Positions 8,595 to 17,240 are shown, numbered from the stretch's first letter. The stretch is 60,834 bases of DNA from an uncultured Bacteroidales bacterium (GCA_937876865.1 CALEFF010000050.1:1-60834); one strand, 5' to 3'. A program made the numbers and translations. Notes: generated by a model from the sequence alone, not told the origin.

Positions 8595-8627
8595 CGAAAA
8601 AAACGTATAAAAATTACGTTTATTTCG
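8595..8627 (-). terminator. Terminator downstream of argS / OMP relic
   Basis: The arms 8595-8607 and 8615-8627 pair over 13 bases with one mismatch, followed by T on the minus strand. The stem differs from its paralogue at 6517-6550 by a paired change, which supports selection for the hairpin. Confidence 0.75.
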
Positions 8628-8660
8628 CTTTTACATTATTAATTTATGTAGAAATATTAT

Positions 8661-8722
8661 ATTGAGGGCAGTAAATACACGCCTTAATCCAATAAAACGT
8701 CTTCTATCTGTAAAACAATAAC
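8661..8722 (-). pseudogene. Relic of the 3' end of the OMP gene
   Basis: Read on the minus strand this gives SYCFTDRRRFIGLRRVFTAL, against SYRFIDRGSFIGLRLSFTPK at the end of the intact OMP (6580-7254). Most positions are identical, but the stop has been lost and nothing upstream remains. The relic begins directly after the argS stop codon. Confidence 0.75.
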
Positions 8723-8725
8723 TTA

Positions 8726-10501
8726 TTACATTCTTTCCGGTACTTGTATTCCTAACAAACTCATTGCAATTTTTATTGTATTTGCAGTGAAATATGTTAG
8801 ACACAAACGCATATTTTTCAATTTTTCGTCTTCTTCTTTTAGAATTGGCGTATCTTGATAGAATGTGTTGAAGTTCTTTGCTAATTCGTAAACATAGTTC
8901 GCAATTAGTGCAGGAGAATAGGTTTTTCCTGCTTGTTGAACAACGGCTGAGAATGAATGTAAGGTTTTTATTACCTCTAATTCTTTTTCATTAAAGGTTA
9001 TATCTCCTTCTAATTTCAATTCACTGTTTCCACTCTTGCGAATAATTGAACAAGCTCTTGCATGAGTGTATTGAATAAATGGACCTGTGTTGCCATTAAA
9101 GTCAATTGATTCCTCAGGATTAAACAACATATTCTTTTTTGGGTCAACTTTCAAAATAAAATATTTCAATGCTCCTAAGGATAGTTGATTATAAAGTTCT
9201 TCGGCTTGTTCTTCGGTAAAGCCTTCTGTCTTTCCGTGTTCTAAGGTTTGATTTTTTGCGGTTTCTACCATTTGTTGCATCAAATCATCGGCATCTACAA
9301 CTGTTCCTTCTCTTGATTTCATTTTTCCGTTAGGCAATTCTACCATTCCGTATGAGAGATGATATAGATTGTCTGACCATTGCATTCCTAATTTTTGCAA
9401 AACAAGTTTCAAAACTGCAAAGTGATAGTTTTGTTCATTACCTACCACATATATAAGTCTATCTGAATCAAAGTCTTTATGACGTAAACATGCTGTTCCT
9501 AAGTCTTGTGTCATATAAACTGAGGTTCCGTCTTTTCTTAATAATAGTTTTTCGTCTAATCCTTCTGTTGTAAGGTCTATCCAAACAGATCCGTCTTCTC
9601 TTTTATAGAAAACGCCTTTTTCTAAGCCTTGTTGAACTAAATCTTTTCCTAAAAGGAATGTTTCTGATTCGTAATAAACTTTGTCAAAGTCCACTCCAAG
9701 TTGTTTATATGTAGCATCAAATCCCTCATACACCCAACCGTTCATCGTTTTCCAAAGATTCAATACTTCTTCGTCCTTTTCCTCCCATTTTTTCAACATT
9801 GCTTGTGCTTCAAGCAAAATTGGAGCTGTTTTTTCTGCCTCTTCTTTTTCAATTCCCTTTGCAATCAAATCAGCAATCTCTGCTTTATAGGCTTTATCAA
9901 ATTCAACATAATATTTTCCTACCAAGTGATCGCCTTTCATTCCGCTTTTTTCTGGTGTTTCTCCCGCAGAAAATTTTTGCCACGCAAGCATAGATTTACA
10001 AATGTGTATTCCTCGGTCATTAACCAAGTTTACTTTTTTCACATCGTATCCATTTGCTTTCAAAATCTGAGCAACTGACCAACCAAGTAAGTTATTTCTT
10101 ATATGACCTAAGTGAAGAGGTTTATTTGTGTTTGGTGAAGAGTATTCTATTACTATTGTCTTATCGTTTTTCTTTGGTTGATAGCCATAATTTGTGTTTT
10201 GATAGTTGTCATTTAAGAATTTCAACCAATATTTTGGTGAAATTTCAAAGTTCAAAAAGCCTTTTATTACGTTAAATCCTTCTATTTCTTCTGACTTTTC
10301 TACAACATATTCACCTATTTTTTGTGCTAAGGCTACGGGATTCTTTTCTCCGCATTTTTGTAAAAAAGGAAAAACAACCAAAGTAAAGTCTCCTTTAAAC
10401 TCTTTTTTGGTTGCTGTCAATGAAATTGTGCTTTCTTCTACTTCACAATTAAATAAATCTTTAAAGGCTTTTGATATAAGTGATTGTAATTTAGTTTCCA
10501 T
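8726..10501 (-). CDS. argS: Arginyl-tRNA synthetase
   Basis: ArgS charges tRNA-Arg with arginine using ATP. The 591-residue class I synthetase has the ArgRS N-terminal Add-1 domain (about residues 1-105), the HIGH motif HLGH at residues 130-133 after SSPNTNKPL, and KMKSREGTVVDADDL in place of KMSKS. A C-terminal DALR anticodon-binding domain ends MSLLGIQVPERM. The start is supported by a -7 box 33 bases upstream and the leader CAAAGAATG. Confidence 0.97.
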   Translation of the reverse strand: METKLQSLISKAFKDLFNCEVEESTISLTATKKEFKGDFTLVVFPFLQKCGEKNPVALAQKIGEYVVEKSEEIEGFNVIKGFLNFEISPKYWLKFLNDNYQNTNYGYQPKKNDKTIVIEYSSPNTNKPLHLGHIRNNLLGWSVAQILKANGYDVKKVNLVNDRGIHICKSMLAWQKFSAGETPEKSGMKGDHLVGKYYVEFDKAYKAEIADLIAKGIEKEEAEKTAPILLEAQAMLKKWEEKDEEVLNLWKTMNGWVYEGFDATYKQLGVDFDKVYYESETFLLGKDLVQQGLEKGVFYKREDGSVWIDLTTEGLDEKLLLRKDGTSVYMTQDLGTACLRHKDFDSDRLIYVVGNEQNYHFAVLKLVLQKLGMQWSDNLYHLSYGMVELPNGKMKSREGTVVDADDLMQQMVETAKNQTLEHGKTEGFTEEQAEELYNQLSLGALKYFILKVDPKKNMLFNPEESIDFNGNTGPFIQYTHARACSIIRKSGNSELKLEGDITFNEKELEVIKTLHSFSAVVQQAGKTYSPALIANYVYELAKNFNTFYQDTPILKEEDEKLKNMRLCLTYFTANTIKIAMSLLGIQVPERM

Positions 10502-10533
10502 TCTTTGCTTACTTATGTTAAATTATTACTTTG

Positions 10534-10541
10534 CAAAGATA
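10534..10541 (-). promoter_or_regulatory. -7 box TATCTTTG for argS
   Basis: It matches TAnnTTTG on the minus strand, 32 bases before the argS ATG, at the edge of a 21-bp-period array. Confidence 0.6.
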
Positions 10542-10553
10542 GGAAAAATAAAT

Positions 10554-10621
10554 CAAAGAAATAAAAAAATAAATCAAAGAAAAAATTAAATTTTTCTTTG
10601 ATTTATTTTAAAAAAGTAAAG
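10554..10621. repeat. 21-bp-period array (CAAAG, CAAAG, CTTTG, TAAAG)
   Basis: Cores begin at 10554, 10575, 10596 and 10617, exactly 21 bases apart: CAAAG, CAAAG, then CTTTG (inverted but in register), then TAAAG. A/T tracts fill the rest. It lies between a T9SS cargo gene and argS, both on the minus strand. Confidence 0.8.
10569..10606 (-). terminator. Terminator formed inside the 21-bp array
   Basis: Bases 10569-10584 and 10591-10606 are a perfect 16-bp inverted repeat with a 6-base loop, followed by T-rich sequence on the minus strand. It ends transcription from the gene at 10637-12352. The palindrome exists because the third array unit is inverted. Confidence 0.7.
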
Positions 10622-10636
10622 AGTTTTTTTCTTAAA

Positions 10637-12352
10637 CTATTTTACTAATAATTTCTTTGTTGCAACTCCTTGTTTAGTGTAAATAGTTACGAAATAATTT
10701 CCTGCTTCAAGATTTTCAATATTGATGTTTGCTCCGTTAGCTCCTATTTCTTTTGTCATAACTACTTGTCCTAATACGTTTGTTATTTGAACTCTGTCTA
10801 TGATTGAAAGAGATGAAACATTGATATGACTGTTTGCAGGGTTTGGATAAAGGTTTGCTTCTACGCTTGTCATAACATCGTTTAATCCTACAACACCTTC
10901 TCCCATTAAAATATCAACTGTATTTACTGTTCCTAATTCATTGTTTCCATTGTAAGGGAATGTAAATACTTTCATTATAGTTCCTTCAACACAATCAGCA
11001 ATTGTACCTCCTAAATCTTCAAATACTGCTTCTCCGTTTTGTGCAAAATAATCTAAAATAGCATCTTGTGTTGTTAAACCATATTGTTCTAAAATAGTTT
11101 CCTCTGCTATTAGGTAGTAATAGTAAGCTGTTTCTTCGTTCATTGTGAAATAAACTTCAAAATCTGTTGCTGTAACATTTGCAACCGCTATTTCAACTTC
11201 TGCAACACCTGTACCACCAAGAGAAAGTGTTGTTATAGTTGTTTGAGATACTGTTCCTAATTCGTTGTTTGCATTGAAAGGAATAGCATAGCAAATATAT
11301 TCTGTTCCCATCATTAAATCGCCAACTGTTCCTGATAACTCTCCGTAATTTTTTTGACTATTTACCTGAGCCCAAGCAGCAATATCAGCTGTTGTTTCTA
11401 AACCTAAATCAGTATAGAAAGATTGATCTGCAATTAGATAGTAGTAGTAATTTGTTTGATCGTTAGGAACAAATGAAATATCAAAACTTGTAGCAGTTGG
11501 ATTTGTAGCAGTCATTGCAACTTCTGCAAGGCCAAATCCGCCATAGTAAGTTGTTGTAAATGTTTCTTTGTAAAGAGAAGTTGCTTCTCCATTTTGATTG
11601 AACGCCATTGCAATTACCATATATTCTGTTGAAGGTTCCAATTCTTGGATATCTTCATCCATTTCAAAATACATGTATTGATATTCTGTTCCTTGGAAAT
11701 AAGCAACCAAACTATCGTCTGTCCAACCCATTCCGTCTAATTCTGCTTGATAAGTCAATATCAATCCATAGTGTTCTACTTGATCATTTGGTAAAACATT
11801 GATATGTGCACTTTGTTGTTGAATATCGCTAATTGTAATAGTCAATTCAGGTGTTCCTTCTCCTCCTGTCATCAATGTAGTAAAATCAGAAGTTACCACT
11901 TCATAAGTACCATCATTTAATAATGCCGCAACATAAATTGAAGATGCAGTATTTGGAGTAAGATCTATTACATCTACTGTCATTTCAGCAGTAGCAGAAT
12001 CTTGTGCAACATAAGTTATGTATTCAGCTACTGTCATTGATAATCCAAACATTTCATAAAATGCTACTAACTCTTCAATCATTCCTGTTTCTGTACCACA
12101 AAAATAATATTTAGCCACGTTTTCAGCAGGAGTGAAAGTTGCATTTACGCTTGCTGCTTGAATATCGTTGATTGTTATTTCAACAGCAGGATTTGTTTTT
12201 GGAGTGTGTTTGTGTACGCCTTTGTTATTTTTCTTTGCGTACTCGATTGCTTGTTGCTCAAAAGTTTTTTCTCCTTTTTGTAAAGTGAAATTTTGAGCCA
12301 TTGCTCCGAAAGTCATTACTAACGAAAGCATTAAAACTGATAATTTCTTCAT
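10637..12352 (-). CDS. Secreted repeat protein with type IX sorting domain
   Basis: The 571-residue protein has a signal peptide (MKKLSVLMLSLVMTFGAMAQ) and then four modules of roughly 100 residues. Each opens with a strand like VEITINDIQAASVNATF / LTITISDIQQQSAHINV / VAMTATNPTATSFDISF / VEIAVANVTATDFEVYF and carries a NE/NDQ..YYYYLIA segment, consistent with fibronectin-III-like domains. The last 80 residues are a type A T9SS C-terminal domain: NLYPNPANSHINV, ITNVLGQVV, LEAGNYFVTIYTKQG, ATKKLLVK. It is probably exported to the cell surface or medium; the ligand is unknown. The next gene upstream has the same kind of CTD. Confidence 0.85.
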   Translation of the reverse strand: MKKLSVLMLSLVMTFGAMAQNFTLQKGEKTFEQQAIEYAKKNNKGVHKHTPKTNPAVEITINDIQAASVNATFTPAENVAKYYFCGTETGMIEELVAFYEMFGLSMTVAEYITYVAQDSATAEMTVDVIDLTPNTASSIYVAALLNDGTYEVVTSDFTTLMTGGEGTPELTITISDIQQQSAHINVLPNDQVEHYGLILTYQAELDGMGWTDDSLVAYFQGTEYQYMYFEMDEDIQELEPSTEYMVIAMAFNQNGEATSLYKETFTTTYYGGFGLAEVAMTATNPTATSFDISFVPNDQTNYYYYLIADQSFYTDLGLETTADIAAWAQVNSQKNYGELSGTVGDLMMGTEYICYAIPFNANNELGTVSQTTITTLSLGGTGVAEVEIAVANVTATDFEVYFTMNEETAYYYYLIAEETILEQYGLTTQDAILDYFAQNGEAVFEDLGGTIADCVEGTIMKVFTFPYNGNNELGTVNTVDILMGEGVVGLNDVMTSVEANLYPNPANSHINVSSLSIIDRVQITNVLGQVVMTKEIGANGANINIENLEAGNYFVTIYTKQGVATKKLLVK

Positions 12353-12385
12353 TTGATTTTTTTAAATTTTTATAAAACAAAAAAA

Positions 12386-12413
12386 CAGAACTAAACTTTT
12401 ATGTTTAGTTCTG
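12386..12413 (-). terminator. Intrinsic terminator
   Basis: CAGAACTAAAC (12386-12396) and GTTTAGTTCTG (12403-12413) form a perfect 11-bp stem with a 6-base loop, followed by seven T on the minus strand. It terminates the gene at 12436-13410. Confidence 0.85.
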
Positions 12414-12435
12414 TAATTACTAAATTATTTCGTGA

Positions 12436-13410
12436 TTATTCAACTACTAATTTTTTAGTTGCCATTCCTGCTTCTGTGTACATTTTAACTAAATAGTTAC
12501 CAGCACCCATTTCAGCAGTGTTTACTTTTACTGAGTTAGCGTTTACGTCAGCTGCGAAAACAACTTGACCTAACATATTAACGATTTCAACTCTTTCCAT
12601 AGTCAAAGAAGAAGCAACCATAACTTCATCTTTTGCAGGGTTAGGGAAAATGTAAGATAATGTTTCAACATCAGCTTCTGTTAAGCCAGTTCCAGAAACT
12701 TTAGGGAAGATCATAACGTCTAATTCAACACCTCCTTGAGCTCCACCCCAAGCTTCGTAGACAGACATCCATTCATATGTTGTTCCATCTAATGTTGATA
12801 AAGAATAAGCCATATCATCTGACCAACATCCTATTTCTGTAGAAGCTATAGCAGAGATATTTCCTCCTATTTGATTGTCTGGTGTAACTGTTAAAAGAGG
12901 AACATAGATAGCTGCTAAGAAATCGTTAGCAGAAACAGGTGCAGAGAAATTGAATTCTGCTAAATCAAAACCTAATTCTAAGTATCCTTCTGCATCAACA
13001 CCCATTTGAGGAATATCAGCAGTTGTAAATTCTACTAATGCTAATTCAGTTCCATTCATATCAATGATAGCAGCAGCCATATCTTCTGCTGTACCATCAA
13101 TAGAATAGTTTGACATAACAGCAGCTATACCTGTAACTTGGTAATTTCCTACATATCTTTGAGCATAAGCTTGATCACCATAATCATTAGTACCTGTTAT
13201 ACCCCTATAAAGGGTTTGACCATCTTGAGTGTAGAATCTAGGATCATCAATGCTTCCACAATCTTGGAAAGATTCAGGATAAATTAATCCAGATGTTTTT
13301 GGAGAATTTTTTAATTGACCTTTCATAGGTTCTGCTCCGTTGTAAACTTTTTGAGCCATTAAGCCCATTGAAAGTCCTAATGCAAGGACTGAAAGAATAA
13401 TTCTTTTCAT
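12436..13410 (-). CDS. Secreted protein with type IX sorting domain
   Basis: The 324-residue protein has a signal peptide (MKRIILSVLALGLSMGLMAQ) and a beta-rich middle with several Gly-, Tyr- and Asp-rich stretches of no family I can name. It ends in a type A T9SS C-terminal domain: YIFPNPAKDEVMV, VEIVNMLGQVVF, EMGAGNYLVKMYTEAGMATK, KLVVE. It is a neighbour of another T9SS cargo gene, but each has its own terminator. A -7 box lies 46 bases upstream. Confidence 0.85.
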   Translation of the reverse strand: MKRIILSVLALGLSMGLMAQKVYNGAEPMKGQLKNSPKTSGLIYPESFQDCGSIDDPRFYTQDGQTLYRGITGTNDYGDQAYAQRYVGNYQVTGIAAVMSNYSIDGTAEDMAAAIIDMNGTELALVEFTTADIPQMGVDAEGYLELGFDLAEFNFSAPVSANDFLAAIYVPLLTVTPDNQIGGNISAIASTEIGCWSDDMAYSLSTLDGTTYEWMSVYEAWGGAQGGVELDVMIFPKVSGTGLTEADVETLSYIFPNPAKDEVMVASSLTMERVEIVNMLGQVVFAADVNANSVKVNTAEMGAGNYLVKMYTEAGMATKKLVVE

Positions 13411-13455
13411 TTTCTTAAATTTTTGTTAATAATTAATATTCATTACATTGTTTTG

Positions 13456-13463
13456 CAAATATA
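13456..13463 (-). promoter_or_regulatory. -7 box TATATTTG for the 12436-13410 gene
   Basis: It matches TAnnTTTG on the minus strand, 45 bases before the ATG at 13410. Confidence 0.6.
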
Positions 13464-13611
13464 ACAACAAAAATCAAGACAACAAACATTTTTCAATAAA
13501 AAATAAAGAAAACGCAAGTTTTTTCATTGTTAAAAAAATATTTTACTTTCTGAAAATCAAATAAAAACACTTCAATAAAACTGTTTAAAACTAAATATCA
13601 TTTTTTTTTCA

Positions 13612-13619
13612 TACTTTTG
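13612..13619 (+). promoter_or_regulatory. -7 box TACTTTTG for dapD
   Basis: It matches TAnnTTTG, 26 bases before the dapD ATG. CAAAGAAA, the core of the 21-bp arrays, occurs once in this leader at 13632. Confidence 0.6.
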
Positions 13620-13645
13620 CCACAAAATAAACAAAGAAATAAATT

Positions 13646-14455
13646 ATGTATCAAGAGTTAATAGAAAAAGCTTGGCTGAATCGTGAATTATTAAAAGAAG
13701 AAAGCGTAAAAAAAGCAATATTAGAAATCATTGATTTATTAGATAAAGGCAAAATAAGAGTGGCTGAGAAAATAAACAATGAATGGCAAGTAAACCAATG
13801 GGTAAAAAAAGCAATTATAATGTACTTCCCTATCTGCGAAACAAAAGATATGCAAGCCGAAGACTTAAAATTTTGGGACAAAATACCAACAAAACAAAAT
13901 TATAACGAGCTTCAAATAAGATGTGTCCCTCCGGCAGTTGCACGATATGGCAGTTTTCTTGCAAAAGGCTGTATAATGATGCCAAGTTTCGTAAATATTG
14001 GAGCGTATGTTGATGAAGGAACAATGGTAGATACGTGGGCAACAGTTGGAAGCTGTGCACAAATTGGCAAAAACGTACATCTTGCAGGAGGAGTCGGCAT
14101 TGGCGGAGTGTTAGAGCCTGTTGGAGCAAATCCTGTTATTATAGAAGACAATTGTTTCATAGGTTCACGTTGCATAGTTGTAGAAGGAGCAATCATAAAA
14201 CAAGGAGCCGTACTTGGAGCCAATACAGTAATCACACAATCAACCAAAATAATAGACGTATCGGGTGAAGAACCAATAGAATACAAAGGAATAGTTCCAG
14301 AAAACTCGGTTGTAATACCAGGAAGCTACACAAAAAAATTCCCAGCAGGCCAATACAACGTAAATTGTGCTTTAATAATAGGCAAACGTAAAGAATCCAC
14401 AGATAAAAAAACGTCCCTCAACGATGCATTGAGAGACTTTAATGTTGCTATTTAA
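13646..14455 (+). CDS. dapD: Tetrahydrodipicolinate N-succinyltransferase
   Basis: DapD transfers succinyl from succinyl-CoA to tetrahydrodipicolinate in the succinylase branch of lysine and diaminopimelate synthesis. The 269-residue protein has the helical N-domain, then RCVPPAVARYGSFLAKGCIMMPSFVNIGAYV. The hexapeptide-repeat left-handed beta-helix follows (GTMVDTWATVGSCAQIGKNV, GGVGIGGVLEPVGANPVIIE, NCFIGSRCIVVEGAIIKQGA). The start follows a promoter box and an A-rich leader. It converges on the unknown gene at 14458, with stop codons two bases apart. Confidence 0.97.
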   Translation: MYQELIEKAWLNRELLKEESVKKAILEIIDLLDKGKIRVAEKINNEWQVNQWVKKAIIMYFPICETKDMQAEDLKFWDKIPTKQNYNELQIRCVPPAVARYGSFLAKGCIMMPSFVNIGAYVDEGTMVDTWATVGSCAQIGKNVHLAGGVGIGGVLEPVGANPVIIEDNCFIGSRCIVVEGAIIKQGAVLGANTVITQSTKIIDVSGEEPIEYKGIVPENSVVIPGSYTKKFPAGQYNVNCALIIGKRKESTDKKTSLNDALRDFNVAI

Positions 14456-14457
14456 AG

Positions 14458-15012
14458 CTAAAATTTATCTTCTGACCAACCGCGTCCAATATTCCAGTGT
14501 TCGTCTATAACAATTTCAAAATCGTCTGGAAGATTGAACTCATCTGCTATTGCTTCTCTAACAGCTTGTTGATTTACTACTTGTTTACCGTTAATTTCTC
14601 CATTTATCCATGTCCCCACAGCAACATATATACTTCCGTCTTTACGAACAAAAACTCTACCTCTTGGAATTAAGGTATAATTTTTTTCAATATAGAATAT
14701 TGAATTAACATCTCCTTTTGCTACTGCTCGGTGATGTTGTTTGTGCCAATAGGTTCTATGTAATTTAGGCAAGGTATTAACTTTACTTTCATCAACATAT
14801 TTTTCCGCATCATCTTTTTGGACTCCAAATAGTGTATTATGAACATAATCTAACCAAAAAATACCAACTTGAGGCTTACCATCATCAAAAAAATTGCTCA
14901 TTACATCTATCATTTCTTGATGAGATTCTGCATTCGATTCCGTAATTTTATTATTAGGTGTTAATTCGTTGTTTGTTTCTTCAAGCATTACTTTTTCTAT
15001 TTTATAATTCAA
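14458..15012 (-). CDS. Conserved protein of unknown function
   Basis: The 184-residue protein is soluble, with no signal peptide. After an Asn/Glu-rich N-terminus of about 45 residues it has a compact conserved-looking core: VGIFWLDYVHNTLFGVQKDD, TLPKLHRTYWHKQHHRAVAK, YTLIPRGRVFVRKDGSIYVA and EFNLPDDFEIVIDEHWNIGR. I recall similar uncharacterised proteins in anaerobes but cannot name a family or function. Several His and Trp in LHRTYWHKQHH could be functional. It starts five bases after fcl and is the last gene of gmd-fcl-this gene. The start could also be nine codons further in (MLEETNN). Confidence 0.7.
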   Translation of the reverse strand: MNYKIEKVMLEETNNELTPNNKITESNAESHQEMIDVMSNFFDDGKPQVGIFWLDYVHNTLFGVQKDDAEKYVDESKVNTLPKLHRTYWHKQHHRAVAKGDVNSIFYIEKNYTLIPRGRVFVRKDGSIYVAVGTWINGEINGKQVVNQQAVREAIADEFNLPDDFEIVIDEHWNIGRGWSEDKF

Positions 15013-15017
15013 GTTAT

Positions 15018-16109
15018 TTATTTAAGACTTTTCAGATACCAATCATAGAGTTGTTGCACTCCTTGCGACAACTCTATTTTATGTTTCCAACCAAGAGAAT
15101 GCAATTTCGTGCAATCAGTAAGTTTTCTCATTGTTCCATCGGGTTTTTCACTATTAAAGAAAACATTTGAATTATAATTTACCTTTTCACATATAATTTC
15201 AAACAAATCTTTTATACTCACTTCTTTTTGAGTACCTATATTGATATGACAATTCTTTATTTGCTTATCATTTTGTGAATACGTATCTTTGAAATCCACT
15301 CTTTCCATTAAAAAAACACAAGCATCTGCCATATCTTCACTCCAAAGAAATTCTCTTAACGGCCTTCCACTTCCCCAAAGTTCTATTTCAACAGAATTTT
15401 CCTTTGATTTAATTCCATATTTTGATAAAATATTCTCTATTTCCTCTTGATTACTTTCGCCGTTTACTCCTTCTATCGGACGAGTATTTAAATCCTTTCT
15501 TAAAGACTGCCAATCATTATTTTGTAAACATTTTCCAAGATGTGCTTTTCTTATCAAAGCAGGCATAACGTGTGAAGTTTCTAAATTAAAGTTATCATTT
15601 GGCCCATAAAGATTTGTAGGCATAACAGCAATAAAGTTAGTTCCATACTGCAAATTATAACTTTCACACATTTTTAAGCCAGCAATTTTTGCCAAAGCGT
15701 ATGGTTCATTTGTATATTCTAACTCATTGGTAAGCAATTCACTCTCTTGCATCGGTTGATGTGCATCGCGAGGATAAATACAAGTACTTCCAAGAAATAA
15801 TAGTTTCTTTACGCCATATTTATAAGAGAAATGAATTACGTTGTTTTGAATTTGCAGATTATTATAAATGAAATCAGCCCTATACTTAGAGTTTGCCATT
15901 ATTCCTCCTACGAATGCAGCGGCTAAAAAGACGTATTCTGGTTTTTCTTTCTCAAAAAACTTCTCCACCTCTGCTTGATTACAAAGGTCAAGTTCGCTAT
16001 GTGAGCGTAAAACAAAGTTATGATAGCCTTTTTCTTTAAGATTTTTCAATATTGCAGAGCCTACAAGTCCTTTATGCCCTGCTACAAATATTTTTGAATT
16101 AAAATTCAT
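15018..16109 (-). CDS. fcl: GDP-L-fucose synthase
   Basis: Fcl is the epimerase/reductase that turns GDP-4-keto-6-deoxymannose into GDP-L-fucose with NADPH. The 363-residue extended SDR has the N-terminal GHKGLVGSAI nucleotide motif, AAFVGGIMANS, the catalytic region GSTCIYP, and YxxxK as YALAK. PTNLYGPNDNF and RPLREFLWSEDMADAC are family hallmarks. There is an insertion of about 30 residues around LNTRPIEGVNGESNQEEIEN. It lies eight bases after gmd, which supplies its substrate. Confidence 0.96.
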   Translation of the reverse strand: MNFNSKIFVAGHKGLVGSAILKNLKEKGYHNFVLRSHSELDLCNQAEVEKFFEKEKPEYVFLAAAFVGGIMANSKYRADFIYNNLQIQNNVIHFSYKYGVKKLLFLGSTCIYPRDAHQPMQESELLTNELEYTNEPYALAKIAGLKMCESYNLQYGTNFIAVMPTNLYGPNDNFNLETSHVMPALIRKAHLGKCLQNNDWQSLRKDLNTRPIEGVNGESNQEEIENILSKYGIKSKENSVEIELWGSGRPLREFLWSEDMADACVFLMERVDFKDTYSQNDKQIKNCHINIGTQKEVSIKDLFEIICEKVNYNSNVFFNSEKPDGTMRKLTDCTKLHSLGWKHKIELSQGVQQLYDWYLKSLK

Positions 16110-16117
16110 CTTTTAAT

Positions 16118-17167
16118 TTAACTAATTGCTTTCAAATCGCTTTCAACCATTATTTTAACTAAATCTTCAAAAGATGTTTTTCTTGGATTCCAACCTAAAA
16201 GTGTTTGTGCTTTTGTGGCATCTCCAAGAAGTTGTTCTACTTCGGCAGGACGGAAATATTTTTCATCTACTTCTACTAATACCTTTCCTGTTTTTACATC
16301 AATACCTTTTTCATTTACTCCTTCTCCTTCCCATTTTAATTCTATGCCTGCATATTTAAATGCAAGAGTACAAAATTCCCTTACACTATGTGCTTGACCT
16401 GTTGCAACAACAAAGTCTTCTGGCTTTTCATATTGTAGCATCAGCCACATACATTCTACATAATCCTTTGCATATCCCCAATCTCTTAAAGCAGAAAGGT
16501 TACCTAAATAAAGTTTTTCTTGCAATCCTTTTGCAATTCTTGCTGCTGCAAGTGTAATTTTACGGGTTACGAATGTTTCTCCTCTTCTTTCGCTTTCGTG
16601 ATTAAAAAGTATTCCATTGACTGCAAACATTCCGTAACTTTCTCTATAATTTTTTGTAATCCAATAGCCATATAATTTTGCAACTCCATAAGGCGAGCGA
16701 GGATAAAAAGGAGTTGTTTCTTTTTGTGGTACTTCTTGCACAAGACCATAAAGTTCGGAGGTTGAGGCTTGATAGATTTTTGTCTTTTTTTCTAAGCCTA
16801 AAATCCTAATTGCTTCTAAAAGTCTAAGCGTTCCTACGGCATCGGTTTCGGCAGTGTACTCCGGAACATCAAAACTCACCTTTACATGACTTTGTGCCGC
16901 AAGATTATAAATCTCATCTGGTTGAATTTGTTGTAAAATCCTTATCAAAGAAGAAGAATCCGTCATATCTCCATAATGAAGATTGATTGCACGTTCTTGT
17001 TTTTGGTCTTTAATCCATTCTTTCAAATAAAGATGTTCTATTCTTGAAGTATTAAAAGAAGAACTACGGCGAATAATTCCATGAACTTCATAACCTTTTT
17101 CTATTAAAAACTCAGCTAAAAAACTACCATCTTGACCTGTAATTCCTGTAATAAGGGCTTTTTTCAT
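16118..17167 (-). CDS. gmd: GDP-mannose 4,6-dehydratase
   Basis: Gmd converts GDP-D-mannose to GDP-4-keto-6-deoxymannose, the first step to GDP-L-fucose. The 349-residue protein has the Rossmann motif ALITGITGQDGSFLAEFL, RRSSSFNTSRIEHLY, LAAQSHVKVSF, QASTSELYG and YxxxK as YGVAK, then the RRGETFVTRKI segment. With fcl it makes activated fucose for surface glycans or protein glycosylation. Its ATG lies in the last unit of the 21-bp array, with leader CAAAGAAAAAATG. Confidence 0.97.
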   Translation of the reverse strand: MKKALITGITGQDGSFLAEFLIEKGYEVHGIIRRSSSFNTSRIEHLYLKEWIKDQKQERAINLHYGDMTDSSSLIRILQQIQPDEIYNLAAQSHVKVSFDVPEYTAETDAVGTLRLLEAIRILGLEKKTKIYQASTSELYGLVQEVPQKETTPFYPRSPYGVAKLYGYWITKNYRESYGMFAVNGILFNHESERRGETFVTRKITLAAARIAKGLQEKLYLGNLSALRDWGYAKDYVECMWLMLQYEKPEDFVVATGQAHSVREFCTLAFKYAGIELKWEGEGVNEKGIDVKTGKVLVEVDEKYFRPAEVEQLLGDATKAQTLLGWNPRKTSFEDLVKIMVESDLKAIS

Positions 17168-17169
17168 TT

Positions 17170-17240
17170 TTTCTTTGATTTTTTATTTTTTTTCTTTGTT
17201 TTTTTAAATTTTTTCTTTGATTTTTTTTAATTTTTCTTAG
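17170..17240. repeat. 21-bp-period array of TTTCTTTG boxes
   Basis: TTTCTTTG begins at 17170, 17191 and 17212, and TTTCTTAG at 17233, exactly 21 bases apart, in T tracts. On the minus strand these are CAAAGAAA units. The array fills the gap between the antiporter stop and the gmd start, and the unit nearest gmd overlaps its ribosome-binding region. I see no -7 box here. Confidence 0.85.

Larger units (their letters stand above)
8543..8723. repeat. 181-bp imperfect direct repeat, copy B
   Basis: This is the counterpart of 6465-6645 in the same orientation and of equal length. It contains a decayed OMP gene end, a terminator and a promoter, so the lipoprotein-OMP cassette is bracketed by direct repeats. 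Confidence 0.8.

Noticed and set aside
12436..13410. A cleaved-adhesin or protease function for the T9SS protein
   Set aside because: Only the sorting domain is recognisable; the middle has no catalytic motif I can support.
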